64,000 nt of DNA from Sphingomonas adhaesiva (lineage in GTDB: Bacteria; Pseudomonadota; Alphaproteobacteria; Sphingomonadales; Sphingomonadaceae): assembly GCF_036946125.1 (NCBI RefSeq), contig NZ_JAQIJT010000001.1, positions 310,001 through 374,000 on the forward strand, in the 5' to 3' direction. Of this stretch, positions 52,445-61,492 are shown one piece after another (the first letter of the stretch is position 1; every line of letters starts with the position of its first letter). Under the pieces are notes generated by a model. That model searched no databases. It had not been told where the DNA came from and saw only the letters and a list, made by a program, of their open reading frames with translations. The position numbers and the translations under genes are program-made.

Positions 52445-55400
52445 ATGGCCGATCCCATCTTCTTCGATCCTACCGGCAGGCGCAGCCGCCGGTCGCGCCG
52501 CGTGCTGGCCACGTTGCTGGGGATCGTTTTGATCGCCGCGATCGCCTTTGCCACCACGCTGATGATGGTCCGTCCGGCGCGCGACCTGGCGCTGCCGCTG
52601 CCCCAGGCGCGCGCCGCCGCCGCGCACGGGGCCGATGCGCCGCGCGGGCTGGCCCGCTGGCTGCCGCATCGCACGACCAGGGCGACGAACAGCGCGGAGC
52701 TGGACGTCGGCTTCTACGTGCCCGGTGACGATGCCAGCATCGCCTCGCTGCGCCGCCATGTCGGCGCGCTCGACTGGGTCGTTCCCGCCACCGTCGCGAT
52801 CGCCGGGCCGCAGCACAAGGTGACGGTGGAGCCGGACCCGAAGTTCGATCGCATGATCGCCGCGATGCCGCATCCGCCCAAGGTGCTGCCCATGGTGCAG
52901 AATTTCGACAACGACCGGGCCGAGGGCGACTGGGACGGCGCCGGCGCCGCGTCGCTGCTGGCGAGCCCGGCGAAGCGCGACCTGTTCGCGCACCAGCTGG
53001 CGACGATGGTCGCTGAGCGCCACCAGGGCGGCGTGGTGATGGATTTCGAGGCGCTGCCGGCGTCCGCGATGCGCGACTACCTGACCTTCCTGCGCACGCT
53101 CCGCGCGGCGCTACCCGCGGGCAGCCAGTTGGCGGTGACCGCGCCGGCGGAGGACGAGGCGTGGCCGCTCGCGGCGCTGGCGCAGGTGTCCGACCGCGTC
53201 ATCTTCATGGCCTATGACCAGCATTGGGAGGGCGGGCAGGCCGGCCCGATCGCGGCGCAGGGCTGGTTCGTCCGGCAGGTCGAGGATGCGAAGCGCAGGA
53301 TCGGCGCGAACAAGCTGATCGTGGCGCTGGGCAGCTACGCCTATGACTGGCACGGCGACGACACCGATGCGCTGTCGATCGAGGAGGCCTGGCTGGCGGC
53401 GCACGACAGCAGCGCGCCGATCACCTTCGACAAGGCCAGCGGCAACGCCGCCTTCGCCTATGACGAGAACGGCCAGCACCACGACATCTGGATGATGGAC
53501 GCCGCGACCAGCTGGAACCAGCTGCGCGCGCTCGACAGCATGGGACTGCGCGACGTCGCGATGTGGCGGCTGGGCAGCGAGGATCCGGGTTTCTGGAACG
53601 ACCTCGCCGCGTTCCGCGCGCACAGGCTGCCCGACCTGCGCCGGATCGATTCGTCGCTCAATACCGACGTGGAGGGATCGGGCGAGATCCTGCGCATCAC
53701 CGCCACGCCGACGACCGGGCAGCGGCTGCTGCGCGTCGATGCACAGAACATCGTCCGCGACGAACGTTATGCCGCGCTGCCGACGCCCTATGTCGTCCAG
53801 CGCACCGGCGCGGCCAACCCGAAGCTGCTGGCGCTGACCTTCGACGACGGACCCGACGCCACCTGGACCCCCCGCATCCTGAACGTGCTGGAGGCCGCGC
53901 ACGTCCCCGCGACCTTCTTCGTCATCGGCGAGAATGCGCTGGCGCACCCCGCGCTCCTCAACCGCATCGTCAGCGACGGCAGCGAACTGGGCAACCACAG
54001 CTACACCCATCCCAACATGGCGACGCTGGGCCCGAGCGGCACCGCGCTGGAGATGAACGCGACGCAGCGGCTGGTGCAGGCCTATACCGGGCGGATGCTG
54101 ACGCTGTTCCGCGCGCCCTATTTCGGCGATGCGGAGCCGACCACCGCGGACGAGCTCGGGCCGGCGCTGGCGGCGCAGCGCGCGGGCTATACCGTCGTCG
54201 GGCTGCACGTCGATCCAAACGACTGGCAGCGTCCCGGCACCGACGCGATCGTCCAGCAGGTCGTCGACCAGGTGCACGGCGCGACGCCGACCAATTCGGC
54301 CAACGTCATCCTGCTCCACGACGGCGGCGGCGATCGGTCGCAGACGGTGGCGGCGCTGCCGCGCATCATCGCGACGCTGCGTAGCGAGGGCTATACCTTC
54401 GTCCCGGTATCGCAGCTGGTCGGGCTGACTCCGGCGCAGGCGATGCCGCCGGTCGCCGGGCACGACCTGTGGGCGGTGCGGACCGATGTCGCGGTGTTCA
54501 TCGCGCTCGCCGCGGTGACGGCGGTGATCGCGTGGCTGTTCTACATCGCCATCTCGCTCGGCATCGCGCGCGCGCTGATGATGACCGGGCTGGCATGGGT
54601 GCAGGCACGCCGCCGCCGCGCCGAACCGCCGGTGTTCACCCCGACCGTCTCGGTCGTGATCCCGGCCTATAACGAGGAACGCGTGATCGTCGCCTCGGTC
54701 GAGCGGGTGCTGTCGAGCGACTATCCCGGGCTCCAGGTCATCGTCGCCGATGACGGATCGAAGGACGCGACCAGCCATCTGGTCCGTGAGGCGTTCGGCG
54801 ACGATCCGCGCGTCCAGTTGCTGACTCTGGTCAACGGCGGCAAGGCCGCGGCGCTCAACCGCGCGCTGCAGGAGGCCACCGGCGAGGTCATCATCGCGCT
54901 CGACGCCGATACCCAGTTCGAGCCGGCGACGATCCGTCGCCTCGCGCGCTGGTTCGTCGATCCGCGCATCGGCGCGGTCGCGGGCGATGCGCGCGTCGGC
55001 AACCGTATCAACCTGGTCACCCGCTGGCAGGCGGTCGAATATATCACCGCACAGAACCTGGAGCGTCGCGCGCTCGCCGGGTTCGACGCGATGACCGTGG
55101 TGCCCGGCGCGGTCGGGGCGTGGCGGCGCGCGGCGCTGGACTCGGTCGGCGGCTATCCCGAGGATACGCTGGCCGAGGATCAGGACCTGACGATCGCGAT
55201 CCAGCGCGCCGGCTGGCGCGTGACCTACGATCCCGCCGCGATCGCCTGGACCGAGGCGCCTGAGACGTTCCGTGCGCTCGCCAAGCAGCGCTTCCGCTGG
55301 GCGTTCGGCACGCTGCAATGCCTGTGGAAGCATCGTGGCGTGCTGCGCCGGCGCAAGCCGTCGGGGCTGGCGCTGGTCGGGATGCCGCAGGCGTGGCTGT

Positions 55401-55771
55401 TCCAGATCGTTTTCGCCGCCATCTCGCCGCTGATCGATCTGGCGCTGCTGCTGTCGATCGTCGGCACCTTCGTCCGGGTGATGCAGCACGGCTGGGCGCA
55501 GACCGCGGGCGACGTGTCGACCATGGGGCTCTACTGGCTCGCCTTCACCGCGATCGACGTGGCGTGCGGCGCGATGGCCTATCGCCTCGACGGCCACAAG
55601 ATCCGCTATCCGGCGCTGCTGCTGGTCGCGCAGCGGCTGGTCTATCGCCAGATCATGTACGGCGTGGTCCTGCGCGCCATCGCCGCGGCGGTACGCGGGC
55701 GGATCGTCGGCTGGGGCAAGCTGGAGCGCAGCGGGCGCGTCGACGGGGGGCCGGCGGTGGCAAGCCATTGA
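52445..55771 (+). CDS. GH18-like/NodB deacetylase/GT2 synthase fusion for exopolysaccharide
   Basis: At 1108 residues this is a three-part membrane enzyme. After an N-terminal helix (about 20-42) comes a GH18-like domain (about 80-400, VVMDFEALPAS in the active-site strand), then a NodB deacetylase (about 455-650) with LTFDDGPDATW, GNHSYTHPN and FRAPYFGD, a membrane helix (about 678-710), and a GT2 synthase (about 733-960) with VIPAYNEERV, ALDADTQFEP, AEDQDLTIAI and QRFRWAFG, then C-terminal helices. All motifs are intact. Such fusions should make and deacetylate an N-acetylhexosamine polymer, as PgaBC do. The product is inferred. Confidence 0.9.
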   Translation: MADPIFFDPTGRRSRRSRRVLATLLGIVLIAAIAFATTLMMVRPARDLALPLPQARAAAAHGADAPRGLARWLPHRTTRATNSAELDVGFYVPGDDASIASLRRHVGALDWVVPATVAIAGPQHKVTVEPDPKFDRMIAAMPHPPKVLPMVQNFDNDRAEGDWDGAGAASLLASPAKRDLFAHQLATMVAERHQGGVVMDFEALPASAMRDYLTFLRTLRAALPAGSQLAVTAPAEDEAWPLAALAQVSDRVIFMAYDQHWEGGQAGPIAAQGWFVRQVEDAKRRIGANKLIVALGSYAYDWHGDDTDALSIEEAWLAAHDSSAPITFDKASGNAAFAYDENGQHHDIWMMDAATSWNQLRALDSMGLRDVAMWRLGSEDPGFWNDLAAFRAHRLPDLRRIDSSLNTDVEGSGEILRITATPTTGQRLLRVDAQNIVRDERYAALPTPYVVQRTGAANPKLLALTFDDGPDATWTPRILNVLEAAHVPATFFVIGENALAHPALLNRIVSDGSELGNHSYTHPNMATLGPSGTALEMNATQRLVQAYTGRMLTLFRAPYFGDAEPTTADELGPALAAQRAGYTVVGLHVDPNDWQRPGTDAIVQQVVDQVHGATPTNSANVILLHDGGGDRSQTVAALPRIIATLRSEGYTFVPVSQLVGLTPAQAMPPVAGHDLWAVRTDVAVFIALAAVTAVIAWLFYIAISLGIARALMMTGLAWVQARRRRAEPPVFTPTVSVVIPAYNEERVIVASVERVLSSDYPGLQVIVADDGSKDATSHLVREAFGDDPRVQLLTLVNGGKAAALNRALQEATGEVIIALDADTQFEPATIRRLARWFVDPRIGAVAGDARVGNRINLVTRWQAVEYITAQNLERRALAGFDAMTVVPGAVGAWRRAALDSVGGYPEDTLAEDQDLTIAIQRAGWRVTYDPAAIAWTEAPETFRALAKQRFRWAFGTLQCLWKHRGVLRRRKPSGLALVGMPQAWLFQIVFAAISPLIDLALLLSIVGTFVRVMQHGWAQTAGDVSTMGLYWLAFTAIDVACGAMAYRLDGHKIRYPALLLVAQRLVYRQIMYGVVLRAIAAAVRGRIVGWGKLERSGRVDGGPAVASH

Positions 55772-55791
55772 TCTCGGGACTCCGGTAGGGC

Positions 55792-56481
55792 ATGGCCTAC
55801 GGGATGGTTCCCGTTCCGTTCGCCACGCTGTCGTTCGCCGGCCATGACTTCCGCGCGCTGCCGCAGGGCGCGCTGTTCTGGCCCGCACGCCGCGCGCTGC
55901 TGGTCGCGGACCTCCATCTGGAGAAGGCGAGCTGGTTCGCGCGCGGTGGGCAGATGCTGCCGCCGTACGATTCGATCGCGACGCTGGGCGAATTGTCCGC
56001 GCTGGTCACGGCAACCGGCGCGCAAGAGGTGTGGTGCCTGGGCGACAGCTTCCACGATGTCGCCGGATGCGATCGCCTACCCGCGCAGGCGCGTGCGCTC
56101 CTCACCGCGCTGACCGGCGCGACGCGCTGGACCTGGATCACCGGAAATCACGACCGCGCCTATGTCGACCGTTGCGGCGGCGCCGTCGTGGACGAGGCGG
56201 CGGTCGACGGCCTGATCCTGCGCCATGAGGCGCAACGCGGCGAGGCGCGCCCGGAACTGTCGGGCCACTTCCATCCCAAGCTGCGCGTCCGTGTCCGTGG
56301 CAAGATGATTGCCCGCCGTTGCTTCGTGGCGACGGCGACGAAGCTGATATTCCCCGCCTTCGGCGCGCTGACCGGCGGCCTCGACGTCACGCATCCCGAA
56401 ATCGTCCGCGCGACGGGGGGCAGCGGCGAGGCGCTGGTCGCGCTGGAGGACCGCCTGCTCCGGTTCCCGCTGGCCGCGTAG
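55792..56481 (+). CDS. pdeM: Ligase-associated DNA damage response endonuclease PdeM
   Basis: PdeM is a Mn2+-dependent calcineurin-like phosphoesterase nuclease (MPE) and the fourth protein of the ligase-associated repair set. The 229-residue product has the metal motifs LLVADLHLEKASWF (Asp, His), CLGDSFHD, WITGNHDRAYVD and LSGHFHPKLRVR, in the order of the family, with relatives acting on single-stranded DNA. It starts 20 bp after the polysaccharide synthase gene on the same strand, far from the ligase at 2.4 kb and the helicase at 44.6 kb. Confidence 0.95.
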   Translation: MAYGMVPVPFATLSFAGHDFRALPQGALFWPARRALLVADLHLEKASWFARGGQMLPPYDSIATLGELSALVTATGAQEVWCLGDSFHDVAGCDRLPAQARALLTALTGATRWTWITGNHDRAYVDRCGGAVVDEAAVDGLILRHEAQRGEARPELSGHFHPKLRVRVRGKMIARRCFVATATKLIFPAFGALTGGLDVTHPEIVRATGGSGEALVALEDRLLRFPLAA

Positions 56482-56499
56482 CGCCTCCGCGGCCCCGGC

Positions 56500-57726
56500 T
56501 CAGACCATGACCCCCATCAGCAGCTTCGGCAGCTGTCCGCTCTCCCCGCGCGCCTCCGCCATGAAGCGATCCTTCAGCGGGGGCAGGCGGTCGACCGCGG
56601 AAATGCCGAACCGCCGCACCGCGCTCGCCGTCCTGCCCGGCAAGCCGAACAATCGCGTCAGCGTATCCGTCGCCGCCGCCACCATGAACGTGTCGAGCGC
56701 GCGCCAGTTCTGATACCGCGCCAGCAGCTGAGCATCGCCCGCCTGCAGCCCCAGCCGGCGTCCCTCGACCAGCACCTCGACCAGCGCGGCGACGTCGCGA
56801 TAGCCCAGGTTCACCCCCTGCCCCGCGATCGGATGAATGCCGTGCGCCGCATCGCCGACCAGCACCAGCCGCTCGTCGGTAATCCGGGCGGCATGGTGGA
56901 AGCCCAGCGGGTAGCTGGCGCGCGGCGAGGCATGCGACAGCGCCCCCAGGAACCCGCCCATCCGCTTCTCCGCCTTGGCCAGAAACCCGCGGTCGCCCAG
57001 TTTCAGCATCCCCGCGGCATGCTCGCTCGCCACCGTCCACACGATCGCGGAGCGGTGACCGATCTCGTCGTCGGGCAGCGGCAGCAGCGCGAACGGCCCG
57101 GAGGAATAGAAGATTTCGTACGCGATATTCTCGTGGCTGCGCTCGTGATGGAACGCGCCGATGATCGCGGCATGGTCGTACTGCCACCGCGCCACCGCGA
57201 TACCCGCCGCCTCGCGCGTCGGCGACTGCCGACCCTCCGCGGCGACCAGCAGGTCGGCCGTGACCGTCGCGCCCGACGACAGGGTCGCGCGCACGCCATG
57301 CGCATCGCGGTCCACCGATGTCGCGCGGGTCCGCATCCGCAGGTCGACGCGCTCGGCCGCCATCGCCGCCTCGTACAGCGAAGCGCGCAGCAACCGATTC
57401 TCGTACATCGTCCCCAGCGCGGCATCGTCCGCGTCCGGGATGAAATCCAGCTTGCCCGGCGCCAGTCCGTCGCTGACGCGGATCTGGCGGATGGCGCAAC
57501 CCTTCCCCGCCAGCGCCGCGCCGACGCCGATCGCGTCGAGCATCTTGTGGCTGGCGCTCGCCACCGCGCTCGCGCGACCGTCGAAACCGGCGGTCAGCGT
57601 GACCGCCGGGTCGGCGGGATCGACCACGATCGCGGAAAGCCCGTGGCGGTCGAGCGCCACCGCCAGCGCGCTGCCCACCAGCCCGCCGCCGAGGATGAGG
57701 ACGTCTGCATGGTCTGCCTGGTTCAT
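56500..57726 (-). CDS. UbiH/UbiF-type FAD-dependent monooxygenase
   Basis: The 408-residue flavoprotein starts with the FAD loop ADVLILGGGLVGSALAVALD, has the second FAD motif RLVLVGDAAHGIHPIAGQG near residue 291, and the family C-terminus. UbiH-class enzymes hydroxylate the aromatic ring in ubiquinone synthesis. Which position this one serves cannot be read. It converges with pdeM (18 bp apart) and lies on the strand opposite ftsK. UbiG at 12.6 kb acts in the same pathway. Confidence 0.9.
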   Translation of the reverse strand: MNQADHADVLILGGGLVGSALAVALDRHGLSAIVVDPADPAVTLTAGFDGRASAVASASHKMLDAIGVGAALAGKGCAIRQIRVSDGLAPGKLDFIPDADDAALGTMYENRLLRASLYEAAMAAERVDLRMRTRATSVDRDAHGVRATLSSGATVTADLLVAAEGRQSPTREAAGIAVARWQYDHAAIIGAFHHERSHENIAYEIFYSSGPFALLPLPDDEIGHRSAIVWTVASEHAAGMLKLGDRGFLAKAEKRMGGFLGALSHASPRASYPLGFHHAARITDERLVLVGDAAHGIHPIAGQGVNLGYRDVAALVEVLVEGRRLGLQAGDAQLLARYQNWRALDTFMVAAATDTLTRLFGLPGRTASAVRRFGISAVDRLPPLKDRFMAEARGESGQLPKLLMGVMV

Positions 57727-57858
57727 GGTCCTGCCCTACGCGTCCGTCACGCCTCTGCCAACCGCGCGCCGGGGGCTGGCGGGCGCGCGCCATCTTGACG
57801 CCAGACTCGCCCGCGCGGAGAATACGCGCACTTTCACACATCGTTGCGGGGTTGGGGT

Positions 57859-60165
57859 ATGGCGACGCGGGCGGATCCGCCGCTGTGGCGCGAAACGATC
57901 AAGGCGGGCGTGGTGCGCAGCGGCGTGGTCGCGACGGCGGTGGCGCTGGCCGGCGGCACCATCGCGGCCGCGCTCAGCCTGGCGAGCTACAGCCCCGGCG
58001 ATGCTGCGTTCAACACTGCATCGGCGGGGGTGACCGGCAATCTGCTGGGGTCGCCCGGGGCATGGTTCGCGGATCTCGCGCTGACCATCTTCGGCCCCGC
58101 CGTCGCGCTGCTGTTGCCGATCGCGCCGGTCGTCGCGATGCGGCTGTGGCGAGACCAGCCGGCGGGCGAATGGTGGCGGATGCTGCGTTTCGCGCTGCTC
58201 GGCGTGGCGCTGATGGCGGTCGCGCTCGGGTGCGTCGCGCCCGGCGCGGTGCCGGCGCTGCCGTTCGGCTGGGGCGGGCTCGTGGGGCTCGGCACCGTCG
58301 GTGCGGTGCGCGCCGGTTTCGGCATGGTCGGCGATGCGCAGGTCACGTGGTGGGGCGTCGTCGCGCTCGGCATCGTCGCGGGCATTGCCGGAGCGGTCGT
58401 CTGGGGTCGCAGCCTCGAGATCGACTTCGCCCGCTTCGCACCGCGCCCCCGGCTGCAGCGCGCTCGCGCCGGTGACGACGCCGACGACATGCCGGAGGAG
58501 GATGAGGACGATGCTCCCTTCACCCTCGCCCGCGCGCCCGCCCCGCGCGCGGTGGCGCAGCCGGACGACCGCCCCGCCCCGGTCATCGGCGAGCGCACCG
58601 TCGCGCCGTCGGCCGCCCGCGCGCAGCCGCAGTCGCAACAGCGGCTCGACCTGCGCGACAGCTTCGTCCTGCCCTCGCTCGACCTGCTGACCCCGGCGCC
58701 CGCGAACCAGTCGAACCCGATCGACAAGGCCGCGCTGGAGCGCAACGCGCGCCTGCTGGAGACGGTGCTCGACGACTTCAACGTGAAGGGCAACATCACC
58801 GAGGTGCGCCCCGGCCCCGTCGTGACCATGTACGAGCTGGAGCCGGCGCCCGGCATCAAGGCGACCCGCGTCATCAGCCTGGCCGACGACATCGCGCGCA
58901 ACATGTCCGCGATCTCCGCGCGCGTCGCGACGATTCCCGGGCGTACCGTCATCGGGATCGAGCTGCCCAACGCGCGGCGCGAGATGGTGTCGCTCCACGA
59001 ACTGGTCGCCAGCCAGGCGTTCGAGGATCAGTCGGCACAGCTGCCCGTCATCCTGGGCAAGAACATCGCCGGCGATCCCGTGATCGCCGACCTGGCCCCC
59101 ATGCCGCACCTGCTCGTCGCGGGCACCACCGGCTCGGGCAAGTCGGTCGGGCTGAACGGCATGATCCTGTCGCTGCTCTATCGGCTCACCCCGGATCAGT
59201 GCCGGATGATCATGATCGATCCGAAGATGCTCGAGCTGAGCATGTACGACGACATCCCGCACCTGCTCTCCCCCGTCGTCACCGATCCCGCCAAGGCGGT
59301 CCGCGCGCTGAAATGGGCGGTGGAGACGATGGAGGATCGCTATCGCCAGATGTCGTCCGTCGGGGTGCGCAGCCTCGCCAGCTTCAACGACAAGGTCCGC
59401 GCCGCGCGCGCCAAGGGCGCCCCGCTCGGTCGCCGGGTCCAGACGGGCTATGGCGAGAACGGCCAGCCGATCTACGAGGAGGAGCAGCTCGACTACGACG
59501 TTCTGCCGCAGATCGTCGTCATCGTCGACGAGCTGGCGGATCTGATGATGACCGCAGGCAAGGAGGTCGAATTCCTGATCCAGCGGCTGGCGCAGAAGGC
59601 GCGCGCCGCGGGGATCCATCTCATCATGGCGACGCAGCGGCCGTCGGTCGACGTCATCACCGGGGTCATCAAGGCGAACCTGCCGACCCGCATCAGCTTC
59701 CACGTCACCAGCAAGATCGATTCGCGCACCATCCTGGGCGAGCAGGGCGCCGAGCAGCTGCTGGGCCGCGGCGACATGCTCTACATGCCCGGCGGCAAGG
59801 GCATCGTCCGCGTCCACGGCCCCTTCGTCAGCGATGACGAGGTACGCGCCGTCACCGATCACTGGCGCGCGCAGGGCACCCCCGATTACATCCAGTCGGT
59901 GACCGAGGAACCGGAGGAAAGCTTCGCGCTCGACGGCGCGCCGACCGGCGAGGACACCGCGGAGGACCAGCAGTATCGCGCCGCGATCGCCCTGGTGTGC
60001 GGCAGCCAGAAGGCATCGACCTCCTGGCTCCAGCGCCAGCTGCGCATCGGCTACAATTCGGCGGCGCGCCTGATCGAGCGGATGGAGAAGGACGGCATCG
60101 TCGGCCGCCCCGATCACGTCGGCCGGCGCGAGGTGCTGCGCGACACCGACGGCAACCCGACCTGA
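57859..60165 (+). CDS. ftsK: DNA translocase FtsK
   Basis: FtsK pumps DNA at the division septum and helps resolve chromosome dimers. The 768-residue protein has four N-terminal membrane helices (about 20-190), a short linker, the motor with Walker A VAGTTGSGKSVGLNGM (about residue 423) and Walker B VIVDELADLMM (about 555), and the C-terminal gamma winged helix (WLQRQLRIGYNSAARLIERM). It is complete. The ATG at 57859 is preferred to a TTG 15 bases upstream because of a GGGG run before it. Confidence 0.96.
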   Translation: MATRADPPLWRETIKAGVVRSGVVATAVALAGGTIAAALSLASYSPGDAAFNTASAGVTGNLLGSPGAWFADLALTIFGPAVALLLPIAPVVAMRLWRDQPAGEWWRMLRFALLGVALMAVALGCVAPGAVPALPFGWGGLVGLGTVGAVRAGFGMVGDAQVTWWGVVALGIVAGIAGAVVWGRSLEIDFARFAPRPRLQRARAGDDADDMPEEDEDDAPFTLARAPAPRAVAQPDDRPAPVIGERTVAPSAARAQPQSQQRLDLRDSFVLPSLDLLTPAPANQSNPIDKAALERNARLLETVLDDFNVKGNITEVRPGPVVTMYELEPAPGIKATRVISLADDIARNMSAISARVATIPGRTVIGIELPNARREMVSLHELVASQAFEDQSAQLPVILGKNIAGDPVIADLAPMPHLLVAGTTGSGKSVGLNGMILSLLYRLTPDQCRMIMIDPKMLELSMYDDIPHLLSPVVTDPAKAVRALKWAVETMEDRYRQMSSVGVRSLASFNDKVRAARAKGAPLGRRVQTGYGENGQPIYEEEQLDYDVLPQIVVIVDELADLMMTAGKEVEFLIQRLAQKARAAGIHLIMATQRPSVDVITGVIKANLPTRISFHVTSKIDSRTILGEQGAEQLLGRGDMLYMPGGKGIVRVHGPFVSDDEVRAVTDHWRAQGTPDYIQSVTEEPEESFALDGAPTGEDTAEDQQYRAAIALVCGSQKASTSWLQRQLRIGYNSAARLIERMEKDGIVGRPDHVGRREVLRDTDGNPT

Positions 60166-60263
60166 GCCGATTTGCGAGTCCCGACAAAAGCCGTTATATT
60201 GCGGCCACTTGCCGGGACCACCCGGACGAATGTGGCCCGGCCTCTTGATGGAGAGGATGGGCC

Positions 60264-60395
60264 ATGACCCTGACACAAGCATCCCACGACGGAGCCGTGG
60301 CCGCTGCCATGCTCGTGACGATGGCGCTGGCGGTGTTCGTCGCGCAGATGATCGCGACCGGCCTGATCGCGCTGGGCGAGTGGGCGATCGGCTGA
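60264..60395 (+). CDS. Tiny membrane protein, 43 aa
   Basis: A 43-residue frame encodes one hydrophobic helix (AAMLVTMALAVFVAQMIATG) after a polar head, with a strong ribosome site (GGAGAGGATGG) ahead of the ATG. I recognise no family. It lies between ftsK and the convergent hydrolase gene. Being below common gene-length cut-offs it is easily missed. Confidence 0.55.
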   Translation: MTLTQASHDGAVAAAMLVTMALAVFVAQMIATGLIALGEWAIG

Positions 60396-60420
60396 ACGCA
60401 CCAGCCGACCGCCGATACCG

Positions 60421-61116
60421 TCAGCCGAGATGTTCGGCGAAGAACGCCGTCGTGCGGGCGTCCGCCTGCTGCGCCGCCGCATCGGAACGCCGCGCGCCGA
60501 ACTCGGTCGCGAAGCCATGGTCTTCGCCCGGATAGTCGACCAGCGTCACCTTGGGGTGATCGTCCAGCCCCTCGTGCATCCGTGCCTGCGTGTCCTTGTC
60601 GACGAAGCCGTCGTCACCGGCGATGTGGAGCAGCAGCGGGTGCGCGATCGCATTCTTCTCGCCCAGCAGCCCGTCGACCCCGACCGCATAATAGCCGACG
60701 CTGGCATCCACGTCGGTCCGGGCCGCCGTCATATAGGCCAGGCGGCCGCCCAGGCAGTAGCCGACCGCGCCGACCTTCTTCCCACCCGATGCCTCGCGTG
60801 CATGACGGATCGTCGCCTCGATATCGCGGATGCCGCCGTCCTGGTCGAACTTTCCCATGAGCGACAAGGCGCGCTGCATTTCCTCGGGAACGTCGGGGTC
60901 CAGCTCGATCCCCGGTTCCATCCGCCAGAACAGGTCGGGCGCGACCGCCAGATAGCCGTCACGCGCCAGTGCGTCGCACTTGCTGCGGATCCCGGCGTTC
61001 ACCCCGAAAATCTCCTGGATGACGACGATCGCGGCGCGCGGGGTGCCTTCGGGCGTCGCCTGATAGGCGGGCATGCTCTGTCCGTTCAATGTGGCGATCG
61101 TGATGTTCGTCGTCAT
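60421..61116 (-). CDS. Dienelactone hydrolase-family protein
   Basis: The 231-residue alpha/beta hydrolase has the dienelactone-hydrolase triad: Cys in GAVGYCLGGRLAY, Asp in HIAGDDGFVD and His in PGEDHGFATEF, with the family N-terminus AIVVIQEIFGVNAGIRSKC. Cys in place of Ser is normal for this family. The natural substrate may be a lactone or another ester, so the degradation role is not certain. The ATG giving MTTNITIATLNGQ is chosen because the longer start adds an unrelated basic tail. Confidence 0.92.
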   Translation of the reverse strand: MTTNITIATLNGQSMPAYQATPEGTPRAAIVVIQEIFGVNAGIRSKCDALARDGYLAVAPDLFWRMEPGIELDPDVPEEMQRALSLMGKFDQDGGIRDIEATIRHAREASGGKKVGAVGYCLGGRLAYMTAARTDVDASVGYYAVGVDGLLGEKNAIAHPLLLHIAGDDGFVDKDTQARMHEGLDDHPKVTLVDYPGEDHGFATEFGARRSDAAAQQADARTTAFFAEHLG

Positions 61117-61246
61117 GCAGGCTCTCCCTCGATCCGATGATCCCATGCCCGATTCGTGCGACCGTTGCGAAACACCCCGGTTCGCGGGCATATACGCGCC
61201 TCACGCTAATGCGCGCCCCTCGCGCGCTCAAGGGAGCGCGATCAGG

Positions 61247-61492
61247 ATGAAGGTGACGATCGAAGCCGACTGCACGCCCGAGGAAGTGCGCCGGATGATG
61301 GGACTTCCCGACCTCACCCCGCTCCACGATCACTATATCGCCAAGATGCAGGAAGCGATGGAGAAGGGCACGATCGGCCCGGAGATCATGGGGGCGATGC
61401 TCAAGAGCTGGGCACCCGCCACCGATGCCGGAATGGACATGTGGCGGCAGTTGTTTTCCGCCACCGGCACCGGGACCAAGTCGGGCGGGTGA
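61247..61492 (+). CDS. DUF6489-type protein, 81 aa
   Basis: The protein begins MKVTIEADCTPEEVRRMMGL and has PLHDHYIAKMQEAMEKGTIG, the signature of the DUF6489 family seen upstream of mnmE in sphingomonads and relatives. No signal or catalytic motif. The ATG has a GATCAGG purine region upstream. Its TGA overlaps the GTG start of mnmE (GTGA), so co-translation is likely. Function unknown. Confidence 0.88.
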   Translation: MKVTIEADCTPEEVRRMMGLPDLTPLHDHYIAKMQEAMEKGTIGPEIMGAMLKSWAPATDAGMDMWRQLFSATGTGTKSGG

